This document shows, piece after piece, positions 10,422 through 21,028 of a DNA stretch of 64,000 bases (position 1 is its first letter; the number at the start of each line of letters is the position of its first letter). Under the pieces are notes generated by a model. That model saw only the letters and a list, made by a program, of their open reading frames with translations. It was not told the DNA's origin and ran no database searches. This DNA is from Drechslerella dactyloides (taxonomy: Eukaryota; Ascomycota; Orbiliomycetes; Orbiliales; Orbiliaceae), in assembly GCA_020064725.1 (NCBI GenBank), contig JAGTWJ010000017.1, positions 2,108,001 to 2,172,000 on the forward strand. The letters are read 5' to 3'. A program made the position numbers and the translations under genes.

Positions 10422-12020
10422 ATGCACGCGTCGGTGCTGCCTTCGCGCCTTGCCGCCTGGCGTCGCAGTCCCGCCAGATTCCTCGTCTGTCGCCAATGCC
10501 AGCGCCGACTGCTCCACCTCTCCTCCATCCCTTCTCCGGCGCGCGATCGCCATACGCGCGCTGTACAGTCCATCTCCTCTGCCGTGCGCGGTTTCTACGA
10601 CCGCAATGAGCCGTTTCGCATCGCCCACGGCTCGACCAACTGCACTCGACCTGCGACCAACCGCAAGAACGCCGTCGACACCTCCCCGCTGTCCAACGTG
10701 CTGCACGTCGATGCCGGCTCCAAAACCGCGCTAGTCGAGCCGAACGTGCCGATGGACCGCCTAGTTGAAGCCACCCTCGCGCATAACCTGATACCCCCAG
10801 TCGTCATGGAATTCCCCGGCATCACCGTCGGCGGCGGGTACGCGGGGACGTCCGGCGAGTCCAGCTCCTTCAAACACGGCTTCTTCAACCGCACCATCAA
10901 CGCCGTCGAAATGGTGCTCGCGGACGGCGAGGTCGTCACCGCCTCGCCAACAGAGCACGCCGACCTCTTCCACGGCGCTGCCGGCGCGCTCGGCACGCTC
11001 GGAGTGACGACGCTGGTGTCCCTGCAGCTCGTGCCCGCGAGCAGATACGTCGAGACAACCTACCACCCGGTCTCCAGCGTCCAGCAGGCCACCGACACCG
11101 TCCGCTCGTTCACGGCCGACAACAGCTACGACTACGTCGACGGCATCCTCTACTCGCCGACCAGCGGGGCGATAATCACAGGCCGCTTGACCCAAACGAC
11201 GGCTGGCAACCCCATCCAGCGATTCAGCGACGCGAAGGACCCATGGTTCTACCTCCACGTGCAGGAGTCGCTATCCCGGGCGCGCGGAGCGTCCGTGACC
11301 GAGGCGATCCCGCTGCCGGAATACCTGTTCCGCTACGACCGCGGCGGCTTCTGGGTCGGCCGGTCGGCGTTCGAGTATTTCTGCTTCCCGTTCAACGCGC
11401 TGACGCGGTGGTGGCTCGACGACTTTCTGCACACGCGGATGCTGTACAAGGCGCTGCACGCAAGCGGGCAGTCGCGACGGTACATCGTGCAGGACCTCGC
11501 GGTGCCGTACGACAGCGTCGTCGAGTTTGTCCAGTACGCCAGCCGCCGGTTCGGGATCTGGCCGCTGTGGCTGTGTCCGCTGCGACAGAGCCCCGTGCCG
11601 ACGATGCACCCGCATCATGTCAGCGGTGGGCAGCAAGCGGAGATGCTGAACGTCGGGCTGTGGGGTAACTGTCCGCCTGGCGTGGACTCTCTACAAGCGA
11701 ACCGAGAACTGGAGGCTAAACTGCGGGATCTGGGCGCGATGAAGTGGCTGTACGCGCAGACGTACTACACCGAAGACGAGTTCTGGCAGCTGCACGATAG
11801 GAAATGGTACGACGCGCTGCGGGAGAAGTATCGCGCGACCCGCCTGCCGAGCGTGTATGACAAGGTGCGGTACGTCGAGGAGGCCGATAGCGCCGACGAG
11901 AAGAGCGCCGAGGAGCGGCTGCGGGCCGCGTGGCCGGTCAGCGGGCTGTACGGGATCAAGAAGGCGATCGAGAGCGGGCTGTACCTCGACGCCCGCAAGT
12001 CCGCCTGGAAGGACCTGTAG
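10422..12020 (+). CDS. FAD-linked oxidoreductase, DHCR24/DWF1 (delta-24 sterol reductase)-like
   Basis: Intronless, 532 aa. The FAD_binding_4 (PCMH-type) fold is visible: a beta strand before VDTSPLSNVLHVD, then VEPNVPMDRLVEATLAH, the EFPGITVGGGYAGTSGESSS flavin loop near residue 128-147, a VLADGEVVTASP strand, and ADLFHGAAGALGTLGV. These segments align with animal DHCR24 and plant DWARF1. The usual N-terminal membrane anchor is not present; instead residues 1-35 are rich in Arg, Leu and Ser without acidic residues (SRLAAWRRSPARFLVCRQC), resembling a mitochondrial presequence. Fungal ergosterol synthesis reduces its side chain with Erg4, an unrelated enzyme, so the substrate of this protein is unknown. 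Family call is good, exact reaction uncertain. Confidence 0.82.
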   Translation: MHASVLPSRLAAWRRSPARFLVCRQCQRRLLHLSSIPSPARDRHTRAVQSISSAVRGFYDRNEPFRIAHGSTNCTRPATNRKNAVDTSPLSNVLHVDAGSKTALVEPNVPMDRLVEATLAHNLIPPVVMEFPGITVGGGYAGTSGESSSFKHGFFNRTINAVEMVLADGEVVTASPTEHADLFHGAAGALGTLGVTTLVSLQLVPASRYVETTYHPVSSVQQATDTVRSFTADNSYDYVDGILYSPTSGAIITGRLTQTTAGNPIQRFSDAKDPWFYLHVQESLSRARGASVTEAIPLPEYLFRYDRGGFWVGRSAFEYFCFPFNALTRWWLDDFLHTRMLYKALHASGQSRRYIVQDLAVPYDSVVEFVQYASRRFGIWPLWLCPLRQSPVPTMHPHHVSGGQQAEMLNVGLWGNCPPGVDSLQANRELEAKLRDLGAMKWLYAQTYYTEDEFWQLHDRKWYDALREKYRATRLPSVYDKVRYVEEADSADEKSAEERLRAAWPVSGLYGIKKAIESGLYLDARKSAWKDL

Positions 12021-12341
12021 ATACCTCATCATCATAGACAGAATAATGTGTGTAACGTGGGAGCTGTTGTAAAATGCGCGTTGGCGTGTTGGCGGGTCGT
12101 CGATGGCCGCCAGCCTTCCAATTTAGCCGTCAGCGCTCGCCGTCCTCCTGATTTCTCCCCTCCACCGCGCACTTCCCATCGCGATATCCGCAGGCCGCTC
12201 CTTGGACCTTCCTCTGTCGCCTGTGCGGATCTCATTGCCGTATCCCCTCCTTGCGCGCCGTCGTTACCCGCAACATACCGCACTTGTACTATTATCCATT
12301 ATCCACTCATCTAGTGTTCCTATCTTATCATATCGATCGCA
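12021..12341. promoter_or_regulatory. Short tandem-gene spacer and promoter of the acidic nuclear protein
   Basis: The 321 bp between two plus-strand genes contain the terminator region of the DHCR24-like gene and the promoter of the next gene. A C/T-rich stretch precedes the ATG. No specific site can be named. Confidence 0.35.
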
Positions 12342-13025
12342 ATGGACGCCAAAGCTGCAGAGCCCGATACGCCGCCGCAGGAACCGTCGCGCGCGAAACC
12401 CGCCGCCGCCGCCGCCGCCAGCGTCAAAACCAGCAACGGGAACGGAAGCGCTGCAGCGTCCAAAAAGCGCAAGGCCGCATCTCCGCCGCCCTCCGACGAA
12501 GACGACACCGAAGACTACGACTCCGAAGCTGACGCGGCCGCGAAACCCAAGCCAAAGCCAAAGCCAAAGTCCAAGCCCGCGCCGAAACCCAAAGCCGCAC
12601 CCGCAAAACCCACCCCGAAGAAACGCAAGCCCGCATCGCCCTCCCCGTCCGCATCGGACTCCCCGGCCTCCGCATCGGACTCCGAAGAGCCATTGGACTC
12701 TGAGGACGAAGATGCAGAATCCTCCTTCGACGACGCGCCCAAGAAGCGCGGCGCCGCCAACGCCCGCACCACCCGCGGCCGCGCGACCGCCGCCGCTGCG
12801 AAGAAGGCACAGATAAACAAGGGTCCCCCGCCCCGCCGCGCGGCCGCCACAGCCGGTGCTGCGAAAATGCAAAGCCGCAAGAAAGCAGACGTCTCCGACG
12901 GCGATGACGACGATCTCGATGAGGACGAAGACGAAGACGAGGAGTTCGACGAGTATGATGATGAGGACGACGCCGAGAGCGCCTACACCGAGTCCGAGGC
13001 TTCCGGGTCCGAGTACGGCGCCTGA
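12342..13025 (+). CDS. Small charged low-complexity (chromatin-type) protein
   Basis: Intronless, 227 aa, entirely low-complexity. It alternates basic Lys/Pro/Ala blocks (KPKPKPKPKSKPAPKPK around residue 68-85; KKRK motifs near 42 and 92) with acidic Ser/Asp/Glu blocks that look like casein kinase 2 substrates (SDEDDTEDYDSEAD; SDSEEPLDSEDEDAESSFDD). The last 45 residues are almost continuous Asp/Glu with Ser and Tyr. Basic KKRK-type signals predict nuclear entry, and the mixed tails resemble histone chaperones and nucleolar proteins, but there is no folded domain to name. Coding status is supported by third-position GC bias and a clean stop; function is not recognised. Confidence 0.65.
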   Translation: MDAKAAEPDTPPQEPSRAKPAAAAAASVKTSNGNGSAAASKKRKAASPPPSDEDDTEDYDSEADAAAKPKPKPKPKSKPAPKPKAAPAKPTPKKRKPASPSPSASDSPASASDSEEPLDSEDEDAESSFDDAPKKRGAANARTTRGRATAAAAKKAQINKGPPPRRAAATAGAAKMQSRKKADVSDGDDDDLDEDEDEDEEFDEYDDEDDAESAYTESEASGSEYGA

Positions 13026-13915
13026 GCGGGTACATCTTGCCCGCCAAATACTCTGCTCTCAGTGCACTGCGGTATGGTATAGCATGTGTACGCAGCAGGG
13101 AGGAGGGAGGCTTTTGTGGCGGTTGGTTATGCATGTTGGAAGAAGACATGGGTGGGTGGGTGTATCTGCGTCCGGAGCATGTGGCGTTAACGGTTGTGGC
13201 TTCCCGGCGTCCGTTGCTAGTTGTATCTTTCATCGTAGTTAAGTATTTAGTTCTTCGTAGTTGTAGCTCTTCCGCTTCTTATTGTCGTATCGATCGATCG
13301 ATATCAAGCTGGCCTTTATCGCAGTGTAAGCTTGCTATATATATAATACTTGGCACTTGATCCCACCTCTACATAAGCGATTCCTTTCGTAAATTCACCA
13401 GACACAGCTCATGATTCAATAAAGTGATTGATTGACATTCAGGGAACCTCCATACATGATCGCAGCAGCAGCCGGCCTAGATACATGTATCCTGCACCCA
13501 CACTACTACACCCGCCAACAGACCGACAGAAAAATATAAGAAAGTAAGAGAGTAAGGAGAAGGATGATAATATTATGAAGATGATAGATGGAAAGGATAA
13601 TGATAGAAAAAAGCTCGCGCCGTCACTATACGTATACTACCTGGACACCACGCGCGCACGCTGCGCTCCAAACCCAGTTGCTCGTCATCACAAATGATAA
13701 AACACAGACAGACAGCCAGACAGCCAAGAGACACGTCATCGCTCGTTCGTTCCTTCGTCGTTAGTATGTATGTAAGTACCTAACTTGATTAGCGGGTATC
13801 TAAAACAGCGGCGCGCACGCATATATGCGTGGCAACCGCAAAATGGTTATTATTCTACCGGCCTTCAATTCCACCACCGTTACTACCACCATTAGTATTA
13901 AGTAGTATAGCTGGT
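13026..13915. other. Convergent intergenic region
   Basis: Two genes end towards each other here. A short CGAT repeat (about 13290-13305) and purine-rich sequence at 13530-13610 are the only structures noted. No gene is seen. Confidence 0.4.
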
Positions 13916-16309
13916 TCACGCGGACGGCATCGCCCAAACGGGCTCCCAGGCCGCCAGCTCTCTCTTCTGCTGTACGAGGTCCGCCCCGCGTCTGTCCTCC
14001 ATCACTTCGACGAGCGCCTTGCGCATGTCCTTCCGCGACGCCGTGACGACCGTCCGCTCGATCGCCTGGATCGCATTCAGCTCTTCCAGCCCGGCCTTCA
14101 GCCGCCCGACGGTGACAGCGAGCACTCTGCCGAGCGAGCTCTTCAGCCCCGCTGCACACTCGTCGTCTTCGCCGCTGCCGTCCTTCTCGCCCTCCACGAC
14201 GAGCACCGCCCAGCCTTCCAGCCCGCTGAGCGCCATCTCCATCTTGCGCCTCATCTTGAGGATGTCTCTGCCAAACTCGCTGCCCATCCCATCGATCTTC
14301 CGCTCGTGGCCGTCCGGGAGGGCTATCCACTCTTCAAACACACGGATCATGCTCGTGTACTCGCCTTCGTAAGGCTCCTCGGTAAACCACGCGAGCACCT
14401 TGGACAGCTGCTCGGAGAGCAACTGGATCGCCTCCTCGGGGTTGCCGGAGAGCTTGTTCTTCCAGTTCGCCGCGGCCAAGTTGGAGCCCGACGACTTTTT
14501 GAGCACCAGCGACATGGCCTGCAGGTCGACCAGCTCTTGTTCTCGCCGGTATGACCGGTGGACGGCGGCGTTCTTGTCGCGCACTTGAGAGAACCGCTTG
14601 TGGAGCTTTGTCCGCGCGGACGTCCGCAGGGCTGCTGTTGCGTCGAAGCTTTGGGAATGGAGCATGGCTAGCTGCAGCAGTCTGGTCTGCGCGTGGAGCG
14701 TATCCGTAGTCGGCGCAGCCGACGTCGCATGGCCGCCGGCCGCATGCATCAACGACGCCGTCGAGGGCTTCGGCATTGGCGGGGCCGGCTGGTATTCCTG
14801 CTTGTAGTTGTTAAAGTTCGGTCGTGATGTCTTGGCCGCCATCGACATGTTCTTCTTGTGGCCTCGGACGGGACTCGACTTGCGTGGCGACACCGGGTCC
14901 CTGGTCTTGGAACCGACGGACAGGCTTCCCTGCTTCGGTCGGGTGGTCATATCTGAGCGCACGGAGCTAGCGTTAGATGTGCTAGATGCGACGCTCTCCG
15001 AACGCATGCTGGACTCTGTGTCCGATCCCCGGGCCGACGTCGGCGCAGCCGGTATGGTGATGTGGCTCGACGTCGGCCGCGACCTGCTGATCAACGGCGG
15101 GGGACGGCGTGTGCTCGCTGAGCTCGAGGCGACGGGCTCGTTCGGCCGAGTCGATGTGGGCCGCGGTGGAGCAACCGTCCGACCGTTAGTTGCGGTCAGC
15201 GACCCTCTCGGCAGCGGTACGTCATTCGCGGGCGTTACCAACCGCCTCGCCTCCGCAGCGTTGTGAGAGACAGCTCTAGGCCGAGCGGCCGAGATGGCAT
15301 TCACAGTACTCGAGGGTCGCCCGGGAACCGCGACTTTCTTCCCAACGATGGACGTCGGTCTCGGGTCGGCCGGCCGGGTGGAAGTCCCCGCTCGCGAAGA
15401 CTTGGACGACAGCGCGACTCCGTGGCTTTGTGTTCTGATGTGGGTACCCTTCCGAGGAGACGGAGCAGGCACCTGCGGTAGCGGCGAGGGCGGTTTGATG
15501 GTAGCCTGCAGCACGGGCGGGTCCAGCGTGACTCCCCCCGTGGGCGATGCTGAGAACTGGCGTATCAGAGGCGGAGGCGGCGGTGGCATCAGCTGGGTGT
15601 CCCTTCGGCCGGGTTCCTTGAGCTGCATAGGCGCCGGCGACGCCTCGCTGAGCAAACCGAGTGATTTCCGCACCGGAGTGGAGGCCTGACCCTCCGCGTC
15701 GTCGTATTGGTGTCTTGCCGACGACGACGCACCCGAAGCGAGCGACGGTCGCCGCAGACCGGTCGTCGGGCTTTTCATGTCGCTGAACATGTCCCTGTCG
15801 TTGCTGTTGTCGACGTAGGACGCAGGCCGGGAAGGCGTGCCTCCGAGCGTCCCACGCCTGATGCTCCCGATGCCTCTCGAAAGCCCGGCGCCAGCAGCAC
15901 TCACGGTGCTGTGCGACCTCGTGAGTCCATGTCCGTGTGGGTGTCCGTGCGCGTGTCCGTCATCGGCCCTCTCGAAGACCTTTGCTTTCTCGGCAATGGA
16001 GCTCTGGCGCCTGTGACTCGAACCGACGGTGCTGTTGGCCCGCTGGAGGCCGAAGCCGGGTATCTTTGACGGCGAGGGCGACGGACACGGCTGCGGAGCG
16101 AACGAGTCGTACGGGCTCGCTTGGGGCGGGAGGGACGGGCGGCTCGGCGAGGGGTGCGAGGAGCCGTAGATGGCGGTCGAGATGGAGCGCGAAGAGTTCG
16201 GGCGGCCGAAGTGAGAGTTGGACGGCGTCGGCAGGCGGGAGTACGGCGAGGGCGACGGGGGCGGTATCGCGGACTTCTGGGTCGAGTAGGAGGCCATGGC
16301 GGGCGGCAA
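13916..16309 (-). CDS. Large Ser/Pro-rich protein with conserved-looking helical C-terminus, function unknown
   Basis: Intronless, 797 aa (a second Met at residue 5 could also start it). Residues 1 to about 530 are disordered, rich in Ser, Pro, Arg and Thr with many SP and RRxS sites that suggest phosphoregulation, plus a His-rich patch (HAHGHPHGHGL, about 120-130). From about 533 (TDTLHAQTRLLQLAMLHSQS) to the end the sequence is helical and of normal complexity, with a coiled-coil start (RTKLHKRFSQVRDKNAAVHRS), a middle domain around WFTEEPYEGEYTSMIRVFEEW, and a final helix ending ELAAWEPVWAM. I do not recognise the family. A disordered basic N-terminus followed by coiled coil is common in microtubule- or septum-associated fungal proteins, which is only an analogy. 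Confidence 0.78.
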   Translation of the reverse strand: MPPAMASYSTQKSAIPPPSPSPYSRLPTPSNSHFGRPNSSRSISTAIYGSSHPSPSRPSLPPQASPYDSFAPQPCPSPSPSKIPGFGLQRANSTVGSSHRRQSSIAEKAKVFERADDGHAHGHPHGHGLTRSHSTVSAAGAGLSRGIGSIRRGTLGGTPSRPASYVDNSNDRDMFSDMKSPTTGLRRPSLASGASSSARHQYDDAEGQASTPVRKSLGLLSEASPAPMQLKEPGRRDTQLMPPPPPPLIRQFSASPTGGVTLDPPVLQATIKPPSPLPQVPAPSPRKGTHIRTQSHGVALSSKSSRAGTSTRPADPRPTSIVGKKVAVPGRPSSTVNAISAARPRAVSHNAAEARRLVTPANDVPLPRGSLTATNGRTVAPPRPTSTRPNEPVASSSASTRRPPPLISRSRPTSSHITIPAAPTSARGSDTESSMRSESVASSTSNASSVRSDMTTRPKQGSLSVGSKTRDPVSPRKSSPVRGHKKNMSMAAKTSRPNFNNYKQEYQPAPPMPKPSTASLMHAAGGHATSAAPTTDTLHAQTRLLQLAMLHSQSFDATAALRTSARTKLHKRFSQVRDKNAAVHRSYRREQELVDLQAMSLVLKKSSGSNLAAANWKNKLSGNPEEAIQLLSEQLSKVLAWFTEEPYEGEYTSMIRVFEEWIALPDGHERKIDGMGSEFGRDILKMRRKMEMALSGLEGWAVLVVEGEKDGSGEDDECAAGLKSSLGRVLAVTVGRLKAGLEELNAIQAIERTVVTASRKDMRKALVEVMEDRRGADLVQQKRELAAWEPVWAMPSA

Positions 16310-16723
16310 GGGATGGATCTAGGAGGACGCTTGCATGGGCGGTTGTGCGTGAATGCCGGCGAGGCGAGGAGTATTGATTGATGGAGAGGGACCAGCGAAG
16401 GAAGGAGGGAGGGGCGAGAGAAGAGCTGGAAGGAGGGAGGGAGGGAGTGAGGGGGAAGAGGTCGTCCGTCGACGATGGCAGGAGACGGTGGTGATGGTGG
16501 TGAGGGCGATGGGAAGCGTGGATGGAGCCGGTTGGCGGTTGGCGCAAGTGGCTGCGGGCCTGCTGCACCGCCAACGCGCATTCTGCAACAATTCACCCGG
16601 ACTGCTGTCTCTACATGCATTCATTCATTCATACATGCATCCATCTTCTGACATGATCGTGATCTTGCATCTGCACCTGCTGTTCTACATTCATCTTTCA
16701 AATGTGATATAACATCTCGACGC
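16310..16723. other. Spacer between two minus-strand genes
   Basis: A strongly purine-biased stretch (GGAGGGAGG-type, about 16395-16465) lies just upstream of the Ser/Pro-rich gene; read on the minus strand it is a pyrimidine-rich leader typical of fungal promoters. ATTC/ATGC short repeats occur at 16612-16640. Confidence 0.4.
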
Positions 16724-19700
16724 CTACACGCTCTTGTTAGTCGGTGGCCGCCGCTCCTGCCTGCGCGTGGCCGCCAGCTGCTCCCTCTTCGCCGCGATCA
16801 TGCGCCTCTTGCTCTTCGGATTGCTCTCCTCCCCTTCTTCCTTCACCGCCCCTCTCTTCCTCTTCCCCTTCCCGGCAGCCCTCAGCCCGACCTCCTTCGC
16901 CTTCTCCGCCGCCTTCTCATACTCCGAAGCGAAGGGGCCCATTCCGCCCAGCGCAACTTCCTCTTCAGTTAACATCCTGTTCATCGTCTCCACGTTCTCC
17001 TTCTGCCGCAGATAGTCCGACCAGATGCCCCGCGTGTACAGCCGCGTCTCGTAGTTCCCGCTGGCCTCCCCTTCCTTCAGCTTGTCGATCGCGGCGCTCG
17101 TCCTGGGTAGTCTTGCCGAGTCCATCGGCGCGGTGTACCGCGCGCAGTCCTCACAACAATGGTGGTCGAAGCACGTGAAGCAGATGCACGCCGACCAGAC
17201 GATCTCATCCTGGAAGAACAGCAGCCGCACCTCCGACATGGCATGGCAGTTGCAGCAGCGGAAAAAGTAGTCGGTCTCGGGGTCCGCGAGCATGATGTTG
17301 CCTGGGAAGCTGAGCTTGTTCACGATCTCGCGGCGGTGGTACATGTCTTCGTGGCGGAACGGGTTGGCGACGAGTTTTGTCGAGAAGGGGACGCGGTCGA
17401 AAGTTTGCACGTCCAGCGGTGTCATTCTGCTTTCGTCTTCGGTGCCTGGGAGGTCGCTCAGGGTGAGCTGCGGCTTGTATCTGTATAGGTACGAGAGGCG
17501 GTCGTATCCCAGTGCTGCAAGTGGTGGTAGTGTTAGCTTGTTCAATGTTACTGTTGTTCTATGCAACAGGGGTACGCACTCGTCCTCGCTTCTAGCTCCT
17601 GTTCCATTTCGGCGGCCCTTTGGGTCTCCTTTTCCAGCCTGGACTTGAGCTGCTCGACTTCGACGGTTCGATCGGATAGCTGCCTCTCCAGGTGCTCGGC
17701 CTCGTCCATCTTCTGCATGAGCTTTTCCACGGCTTCTTCCATTTCTTTTTCAACCTCGCGGATCTCCCGTGCTGTGATCTCAAACGTCTTATCAGATCCT
17801 TCGTCCTCCTCGTCCGAATCCTTTTCATCCGTAGAACTCCCGTTTGACTCGTCGGTGTTCTCGTGCTCGCTTGAGCTTTGGCCTTCATGATTATCGGACT
17901 GTCCTCCCTCGCCGTTCGAGTGTGCATCTTGATTCGTACTCTCAGATTCTTGATCACCTTCACTGTTTGTGTCTACCGGCGGTGGTGGGGGAGTCATCGG
18001 AGGGGGAGGCGCAGCGGGAGGTGTCTTCTTCCGCCCGCCGAACCAGCTCGCGACAGCCGGCATGAAGCCCGTCATCTTGACCTCGCGCAACGAGCCGTCG
18101 CGCTTGTATTCTTCCTGCAGTTCGAACGCCTTTTCCGCCTGCGCTTTCCGGAGGCCGGAGGGCTCGCCTGGGGATTTGGCGCGGTGAAGCTCTCGTTGGT
18201 GCTCGACGTTGATGCGCTTCATCAAACTCCGTTGTGCGGATCGCGAGCTTGGATCGATCTCTTGAGGGATATTAGATTGCTTGTCGGTGCGTCCGCTCGT
18301 TTTTACAGGGGCGCCCCGGACGGCTACCTCGTCGTCGGAATCGGGGGTGGCGTCTTTTCCGTTCTCGTCACTTGTTGAGCTGTCGCTATCGTATGCTGGA
18401 GTGCCGTCGGAGCTGGAGTTGGAACCTGAGATCTCGCCAGCTGCTCCTTGGTTTTCCTCGTCGTCTTCATTGGTAGCGTCTCTGCTGTCTTGATCCTGCT
18501 CCTCGGACCCATCTGAGTTCTCTTCTTTCGCGTCCTCCGTTTTCTTTCCACGCTGTACTTTTTCCTCTTCAGACTCCTCATCACCTTCGGAGGATGCATC
18601 GGGCTTGAAGACGGTGTCCCCAGTCTTCTTATTCGCGGCTTTCCTAGTCTTCGGTGCCGCTGGTGTCTCATTTTCCTGCGCGACGTCTGCATTCTTGGGC
18701 TTCCTCCCGCGCTTCTTCGGTGGTGAGTCTACCCCTTCTTCCTCCTCCTCCTCAGATTCAGACGGGGTCTCCTGTTTCTTCGGCTTCCTCGCTGGACGGC
18801 CTCTGCGTTTTGGTTTCTCCTGCTCACCGTCACTGTTCTCGCTGTCGTTGAAATCACTACCGTCGCTCTCGCTATCTTCCTTGTACGTCTTCCCCTTCGT
18901 CGCGCGGCGGGGGCGTCCATCGTCGCTGGAGCTGGGGAGTATCCGCTCCGGTACCTCCTCGTCGCTCTCCTCGTCGACCTGCTGCTTCTTCCGTCCGCGG
19001 CCTTTAGCAGGTGCTTTAGCTGCTGCTTTTGCGGCGGCGAGTTCAGCTCGCTCCCCGCTGCTTTCAAGGGGGCTGAAGCTCGTGGAGTCGTACCAGCCGA
19101 GACTCCTATGCTCGGTTGTGTTTCCAGTGTTCGGAGCCCTCGCGTTTCTGAAGAGTCCCGTCTCCGCTGCGATATTCACGGGAGTCCTGGGCGACGGCGG
19201 CAGGGTTTTCGCTGCGAGGGCGCGGGCGGCGCTGCGGGTTGTCGCGACGCGAAGGTCGGTTGTGGGTAATGGCGTGGATGACGCGGCGAAAACGTGGATG
19301 CCGAGCGCCATGCGCTGCCCGTCCGTCATGTCGGTGTCGCCGTCGGTGTCGAGTTTGTACTCATCGCCGGAGACGTGATTCTCCGCTGGCATCTCGTCGT
19401 CGTCGTCTTCATCCTCGTAGTCGTCGACGCTGGGAGTGGCGTTTGTACCTGTCGGTGGGAGAAACGTGATCGGTGTGTCCGCGGGCTTTATATCGACTTC
19501 CATAGCTTCGGCGTAGGTGCTCGCCACCGGCTTGAAGAGCCCATAGAGGGCCGGGTACTTGACCACCATTTCCTCGTCGAAAGATTCGCCGTCATCGTAG
19601 GTGCTAGTCACTGCTGTGGTCTTTTCATGTGCTGTACGAAGGCCCGTTTCTAGCGGTAGTGGAATGGTAGCCTCGATGCCGGGCGCTGGTGGAATGGATT

Positions 19701-19911
19701 GAGGGTTTATAGTTGTATCATGCGTGGATTGTTCGTGTTCCGGTGACGCGTACGGCTGGTCTTGAGGTTCCTCGACGGGTGTGCTTGCATGATCCTGCGT
19801 AATATATGACGGCCGTTAGACGCTAGATCACAATGCCTATATGCGCATGAGTATATATCTGAAGACAGTACTAACCGGAACGGCTGCTTCCAGCGCAGCT
19901 GCTGCCGCCAT
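16724..19911 (-). CDS. Large nuclear protein with AT-hooks, coiled coil and C-terminal Cys/His cluster
   Basis: Three exons on the minus strand: 19876-19911 (12 codons), 17580-19794 and 16724-17514, giving 1013 aa; phases 0 and 1 fit GTTAGT and GTGCGT donors. The long exon lacks an in-frame ATG at its 5' end, so the upstream mini-exon MAAAAALEAAVP is the likely start. Residues about 200-640 are alternating acidic and basic blocks with AT-hook cores (RRGRPARKPKK, KKRGRKPKN) for minor-groove DNA binding. A coiled coil follows (EIREVEKEMEEAVEKLMQKM onward, about 690-750). The C-terminal 260 residues are folded and hold a zinc-type cluster at about 838-875 (RCCNCH ... SACICFTCFDHHCCEDC), with ten Cys and two His. 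The family is not recognised; a chromatin role is inferred from the AT-hooks. Confidence 0.8.
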
Positions 19912-21028
19912 ACTTCTTCTTGGCCGCCGCTGACCGTCTGTGCAAGTTGACTTTCAAGCCGTACGTAGATGTCCTATCGACGGTACTGTCCTACCTTTGG
20001 CACTATCGACTCGACTGGTCTCAGCAAGAAGCGAACGACCCGTAAAATAAGTGAACGACGATCTATATTATATTATCCTTTCGATCGAGCCGACGTGATG
20101 TTTATATCTGGATCGCTTCACTAGACGCTTGCATGATGAAGAGTATAGAGGAATAGTCTGAGGTCTGCACGACTAAAAGACAATGATAAAGCACTACTCC
20201 CAGAAGGACTCCGATCCTACCAGAAATTATAAACTCGCATACAATAGACAAAGAAACCCCACATGGCCACAGAAATGCCCTGAAGTCACCATCAAAGACG
20301 TCGCGTCGCACAAAGACGCCGCCGCTGCCACAACGCACAAAACACAACAATCTCCTTTGTTGGAATCAACACACACCGCACCGCCTGACCTCCTAGCCTC
20401 GTACTGGTATCGAGTACTGACCCCTATCGATCGTCGCATGAATCATGCATGCATGCACACCGATATCTACCCATCGTACACTGCAGACAAGCGTGTCTCA
20501 TCTACAGTACAGTACAGCGTCAATGCCGCCGTGCATGCAGCCACGCTAGTATACCCAACATGAATCGACACCCTACAATATGCATACCACAAACCTCGAA
20601 ACGCAGCCTACGTATTATATCACAGACCAGTTGGATTATAATAATGAGGTGAGCATTCGCTATACGATTCAGTAGAGAACTGCAATGTAGACATACAGAC
20701 GTAATTTAATCATACACTAATTTTATAATATAATTGTAAGTATATAGCGTACCGCTCGCTCAAAATCGACCGACAGTGGGAAACATTCGTCCATAGACAT
20801 GACATGCAATCTCATAATATGATATGATGGTAATAATCTTCATAACGATACGTAACAGCAAACGACATTTTCAAAAAATAGTAAGATAAAACAAAATGTA
20901 TGTGCAAGAAAGTCGTCGCTGTTTGTGCATATCACGCATAAATGCAAGAATGACATCCCAAAGTGACAAAAAAAAAAAACTCCAAGAAATGAACCGCTCA
21001 AACATTTATCCACCGATACATCTCACTT
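19912..21028. other. Intergenic region between two minus-strand genes
   Basis: About 1.1 kb, AT-richer from 20640 to 21000, consistent with the 3' flank of the cytochrome b561 gene and the promoter of the AT-hook gene. It contains a short CATG repeat near 20443 and an A-run at 20969-20980. No gene is supported. Confidence 0.4.

Noticed and set aside
12202..13242. Several long overlapping frames on both strands (up to 269 codons) over the small charged protein
   Set aside because: They are shadows of the repetitive Lys/Pro/Ala and Asp/Glu coding sequence; only the 12342-13025 frame has an initiator followed by sensible nuclear-type composition.
14808..16069. Plus-strand frames of 120-152 codons antisense to the 797-aa gene
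   Set aside because: Antisense shadows of a GC-rich intronless gene.
17581..19611. Start of the AT-hook protein at 19611
   Set aside because: That position is a GTG, not an ATG, and the frame stays open upstream to an acceptor that joins a 36-nt exon with an ATG in phase.
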